Shown in pieces: positions 30,776-32,920 of a stretch of 32,920 bases of DNA. Under the pieces are notes generated by a model. That model was not told the DNA's origin. It searched no databases and saw only the letters and a program-made list of their open reading frames with translations. The stretch is from an uncultured Lewinella sp. (GTDB lineage: Bacteria > Bacteroidota > Bacteroidia > Chitinophagales > Saprospiraceae), in assembly GCA_937949535.1 (NCBI GenBank), contig CALEDI010000176.1, positions 1-32,920 on the forward strand. Reading direction: 5' to 3'. Positions within the stretch are counted from its first letter, which is position 1; each line of letters begins with the position of its first letter. The translations under genes and the position numbers were made by a program.

Positions 30776-31639
30776 TCACCCCTCCGCACCAAAGAACCCC
30801 AACCGCCAAGGCTTGAAACGGGTAGAAACCAAACTGATGTGCGGACCAGATACACCTTGCTTAAAAAAGAGCAGTCCAAAATGGTAGACATCTACGGAGG
30901 CTGTAACTTCTGGCAACTGCTTGAGTTCTTCCCAGGCGCGCTCCATGCCTTCAGACCAGTGGATGTCTGCAATCACGAAAACGGCGTTTGCGGAGCGGCT
31001 AGGCAATAAAGCAGCTACGTAATCCAAGGTTGGTTGGTAGCGGTGGTCTCCGTCGCAGAAAAACAAGTCTAGCCGTTCCTTAGTAGGTGGGCTTGCGGCC
31101 GGGCCATTTATAGACAGCCACTCGTCGAAAAGTCCGACATGTTGGTGTAGGCTTTCCGAGGCTCCGGCTTTTTCGAAAGTTTCCCGTGCCAGCGCCGCCA
31201 CATCGGCGTTGCCTTCTACGGTGTGGAAGGTTGCGTTGGTATTAGCGGCGTGCAGGTATAGGGAGGATATGCCAGCGTTGGTTCCGAACTCAAGGATGTG
31301 CTCCGCCTTCAGCCAAAGGGCTAGGCGAAACAGAAACCGGCCACAGTCATCGTCGATGGCATTGGTAGCGACCAATGAGCGGACCGTCCGCTCGTTTTTG
31401 CTGGTCGTTTTACTTGGTGCGCCCAGAGATTGTAGCTTCACCGTTCCCGGTCTGCCGCTCCAGTACTTCCTTACCGACGCGATCAAGTCGAAGGCGTGGT
31501 AGTGCCGATCATCTCGGTACACCTCTCGGATAAACTCTACGAGGTACGGAGAGTGTACGTCGTAGCGCGTGCTTGCGCCCAAGTACCAGCGCAAAGCGGA
31601 GACTGCACGAAAGACCCAGTATTTTAGCGGTGTTTTCAT
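30776..31639 (-). CDS. Class I SAM-dependent methyltransferase
   Basis: 287 residues from ATG 31639 (MKTPLKYWVFRAV). The 35 extra residues in the track lie across the promoter and are excluded. The SAM-binding loop ILEFGTNAGISSLYLH is at about 115-130, the acidic end of strand 2 is in FHTVEGN, and LDLFFCDGDHRYQPTLDYV is a strand 4 motif typical of O-methyltransferase-like proteins (Methyltransf_24 type). The substrate is unknown; the N-terminus (DVHSPYLVEFIREVYRDDR) is a conserved Bacteroidota feature of this group. TACCTTTG ends 9 bp before the ATG, implying a nearly leaderless transcript. Confidence 0.88.
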   Translation of the reverse strand: MKTPLKYWVFRAVSALRWYLGASTRYDVHSPYLVEFIREVYRDDRHYHAFDLIASVRKYWSGRPGTVKLQSLGAPSKTTSKNERTVRSLVATNAIDDDCGRFLFRLALWLKAEHILEFGTNAGISSLYLHAANTNATFHTVEGNADVAALARETFEKAGASESLHQHVGLFDEWLSINGPAASPPTKERLDLFFCDGDHRYQPTLDYVAALLPSRSANAVFVIADIHWSEGMERAWEELKQLPEVTASVDVYHFGLLFFKQGVSGPHISLVSTRFKPWRLGFFGAEG

Positions 31640-31647
31640 TAGGGCGG

Positions 31648-31655
31648 CAAAGGTA
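31648..31655 (-). promoter_or_regulatory. -7 box of the methyltransferase gene
   Basis: Minus-strand TACCTTTG, within the 31652-31672 repeat (GGTAGTAATGTAG). Predicted start of transcription is at or next to the ATG. Confidence 0.45.
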
Positions 31656-31792
31656 GTAATGTAGTTTGGTAGTAATGGCCCCGAAGGGAGGGCATTTCTA
31701 GCGAACATGATTGTCTTAAAGAAGAGATAACCCTGTAAAACCACTTTCCCGCTGCTGCAACCTTCGGCAAGCCTTCAACGTTATTCCAAACC

Positions 31793-32920
31793 GTGAACAA
31801 GCCCCTACCGAACCTCCCCACTGGCGCACAGTCTTTGCTCATCGCCTTAGCAACGCCCGCTCCGCGCGGCGATACCGGAATTCCTGTTTTGCTCTGGGGC
31901 CGCCCCGGTGTCGGCAAGTCCAGCTTCATTGAAGGCTTGGCGAATGCAAGCTTGCCCGTAACGACCCTCATCGCTTCCATCCATGACCCGACCGATTTCA
32001 GCGGTCTGCCCGTGCTCGAAGAGGGGCGGGTACGCTACGCCGTTCCCCGTTGGGTTGATGACTTTACGGACGACGGCGACGGTATCCTGTTCCTCGACGA
32101 ACTAAGCACCGCCCCGCCTTCCGTACAGTCGGCCCTCCTGCGGGTGGTGTTTGAGCGCAAAGTTGGGTTTCATTCCCTACCGCCTGGTGTTCGGATTGTA
32201 GCAGCGGCTAACCCGCCCGACCTCATGGTGGGCGGCTGGGAGCTCTCCCCTCCCCTACGCAACCGTTTCGTTCACCTCAACTGGGATGTCTCCACCGATC
32301 TCTACGTCCATTCCCTCACCAGCGGTTGGGAAAGCGGCCAACTCCCCGAAGTGAGCACCGATGCGCACGCCACAAAACTCCGCTTCTTCCAGACCCGAAT
32401 TGCCGGTTTCCTACGGGTAAAACCCGATGCCCTACACGCCAACCCAGAGGAAAACAAATACGGTTTCGCCAGCCCTCGTAGCTGGGATTTCGCCGCCGCG
32501 CTACTCGCTACCGCCGACCTGCTAGGCTTCCGCATCAACGACGAAGCCAACAACCAAGTCCTCTTCGAACTCACTACCGGCTGCCTCGGCGAAGCAACCG
32601 CCATCATGCTTCTCGAATACCTCCGCAATCTTCGCCTACCCGACCCCGTGCAGGTGCTCTCCGGCAAAACCTCCGTCCCCATCGAAGATTTGGACGACAG
32701 CGAACTGTTCGTCCTCTTCGCTGGCCTCAACGATCACCTGAAAAAAGAACTCGATTCCGAACGCTTGCTCGCTTGGTCAATGCCTTACCTATCCCTCGCT
32801 ACCCGCGCCTTCGATGATGGCCGGCGAGATGTGATCTTTGTCCCCCTCAAAGAGCTAGCGGGTTCCACTTGGCTCGTCCGCCTCATGGCGGTTGCGCAAG
32901 CTGCTGGGCCTGAGCAAATG
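31793..32920 (+). CDS. MoxR-family AAA+ ATPase (partial)
   Basis: This frame is open from GTG 31793 to the window end (376 codons) and is missing from the ORF track because it has no stop. Walker A GRPGVGKS is at 36-43, Walker B ILFLDEL holds Asp102-Glu103, sensor 1 is Asn140 in VAAANPP, and the arginine-finger region is LSPPLRNRFVHL. MoxR ATPases act as chaperones that activate metalloenzymes or other partners, normally together with a VWA-domain protein encoded next door, which would lie beyond the window. No ATG lies upstream in frame, so GTG is chosen. It is divergent from the methyltransferase, with 153 bp between starts. Confidence 0.88.
   Translation, partial: MNKPLPNLPTGAQSLLIALATPAPRGDTGIPVLLWGRPGVGKSSFIEGLANASLPVTTLIASIHDPTDFSGLPVLEEGRVRYAVPRWVDDFTDDGDGILFLDELSTAPPSVQSALLRVVFERKVGFHSLPPGVRIVAAANPPDLMVGGWELSPPLRNRFVHLNWDVSTDLYVHSLTSGWESGQLPEVSTDAHATKLRFFQTRIAGFLRVKPDALHANPEENKYGFASPRSWDFAAALLATADLLGFRINDEANNQVLFELTTGCLGEATAIMLLEYLRNLRLPDPVQVLSGKTSVPIEDLDDSELFVLFAGLNDHLKKELDSERLLAWSMPYLSLATRAFDDGRRDVIFVPLKELAGSTWLVRLMAVAQAAGPEQM

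Overview
The window looks like a chromosomal segment of a Bacteroidota bacterium, most likely a marine Saprospiria/Lewinella relative. That is an inference from gene content: two secreted proteins end in type IX secretion (T9SS) sorting domains, secD and secF are fused, the TonB receptors have Bacteroidota domain layouts, uppS sits next to bamA, lipoproteins have short lipoboxes, and several genes carry the Bacteroidota -7 box TAnnTTTG. No rRNA, tRNA, CRISPR array or prophage was recognised.

Layout. 1-2008 (minus): an ECF sigma factor whose stop overlaps the start of a probable anti-sigma/outer-membrane-barrel protein that runs off the left edge and is missing from the ORF track. 2009-4345 (plus): a repeat-bearing intergenic stretch, 4-hydroxyphenylpyruvate dioxygenase, and a small lipoprotein. 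4346-7917: a gene-poor stretch with a nested palindromic unit and a structured leader, then a large TonB-dependent receptor. 7919-9356: a RAYT transposase between two arrays of REP hairpins, the whole unit closed by 45-bp imperfect inverted repeats and squeezed between two convergent terminators. 9357-15240 (minus): bamA, uppS and a TonB receptor under a clear TPP riboswitch (probable thiamine uptake). 15716-18656 (plus): MlaE-type permease, MlaF-type ATPase, MATE exporter. 18658-19152 (minus): YkuK/DUF458-like protein. 19457-19579: a MITE-like insertion in front of a GH20 beta-hexosaminidase lipoprotein. 21101-22027 (minus): an EamA/DMT transporter. 22445-30444 (plus): a T9SS beta-propeller-like protein, secDF with a structured leader, a 42-codon signal-peptide ORF containing an 8-bp tandem repeat, and a second T9SS protein. 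30531-30690: a candidate small RNA with its own -7 box and terminator. 30776-31639 (minus): a SAM methyltransferase. 31793-end (plus): a MoxR-type AAA+ ATPase cut by the window edge, also missing from the ORF track.

Functional themes. Much of the coding capacity serves the cell envelope: BamA folds barrels, UppS makes the lipid carrier, MlaE/MlaF move lipids, SecDF drives export, and the TonB receptors, lipoproteins and T9SS substrates are surface products. The most unusual aspect is repeat content. At least six short dispersed or palindromic repeat families occur. One is an 18-bp GC-rich word found in nine places, including in frame inside four protein genes and at both ends of the RAYT unit, which suggests the transposase unit and the dispersed word are related.
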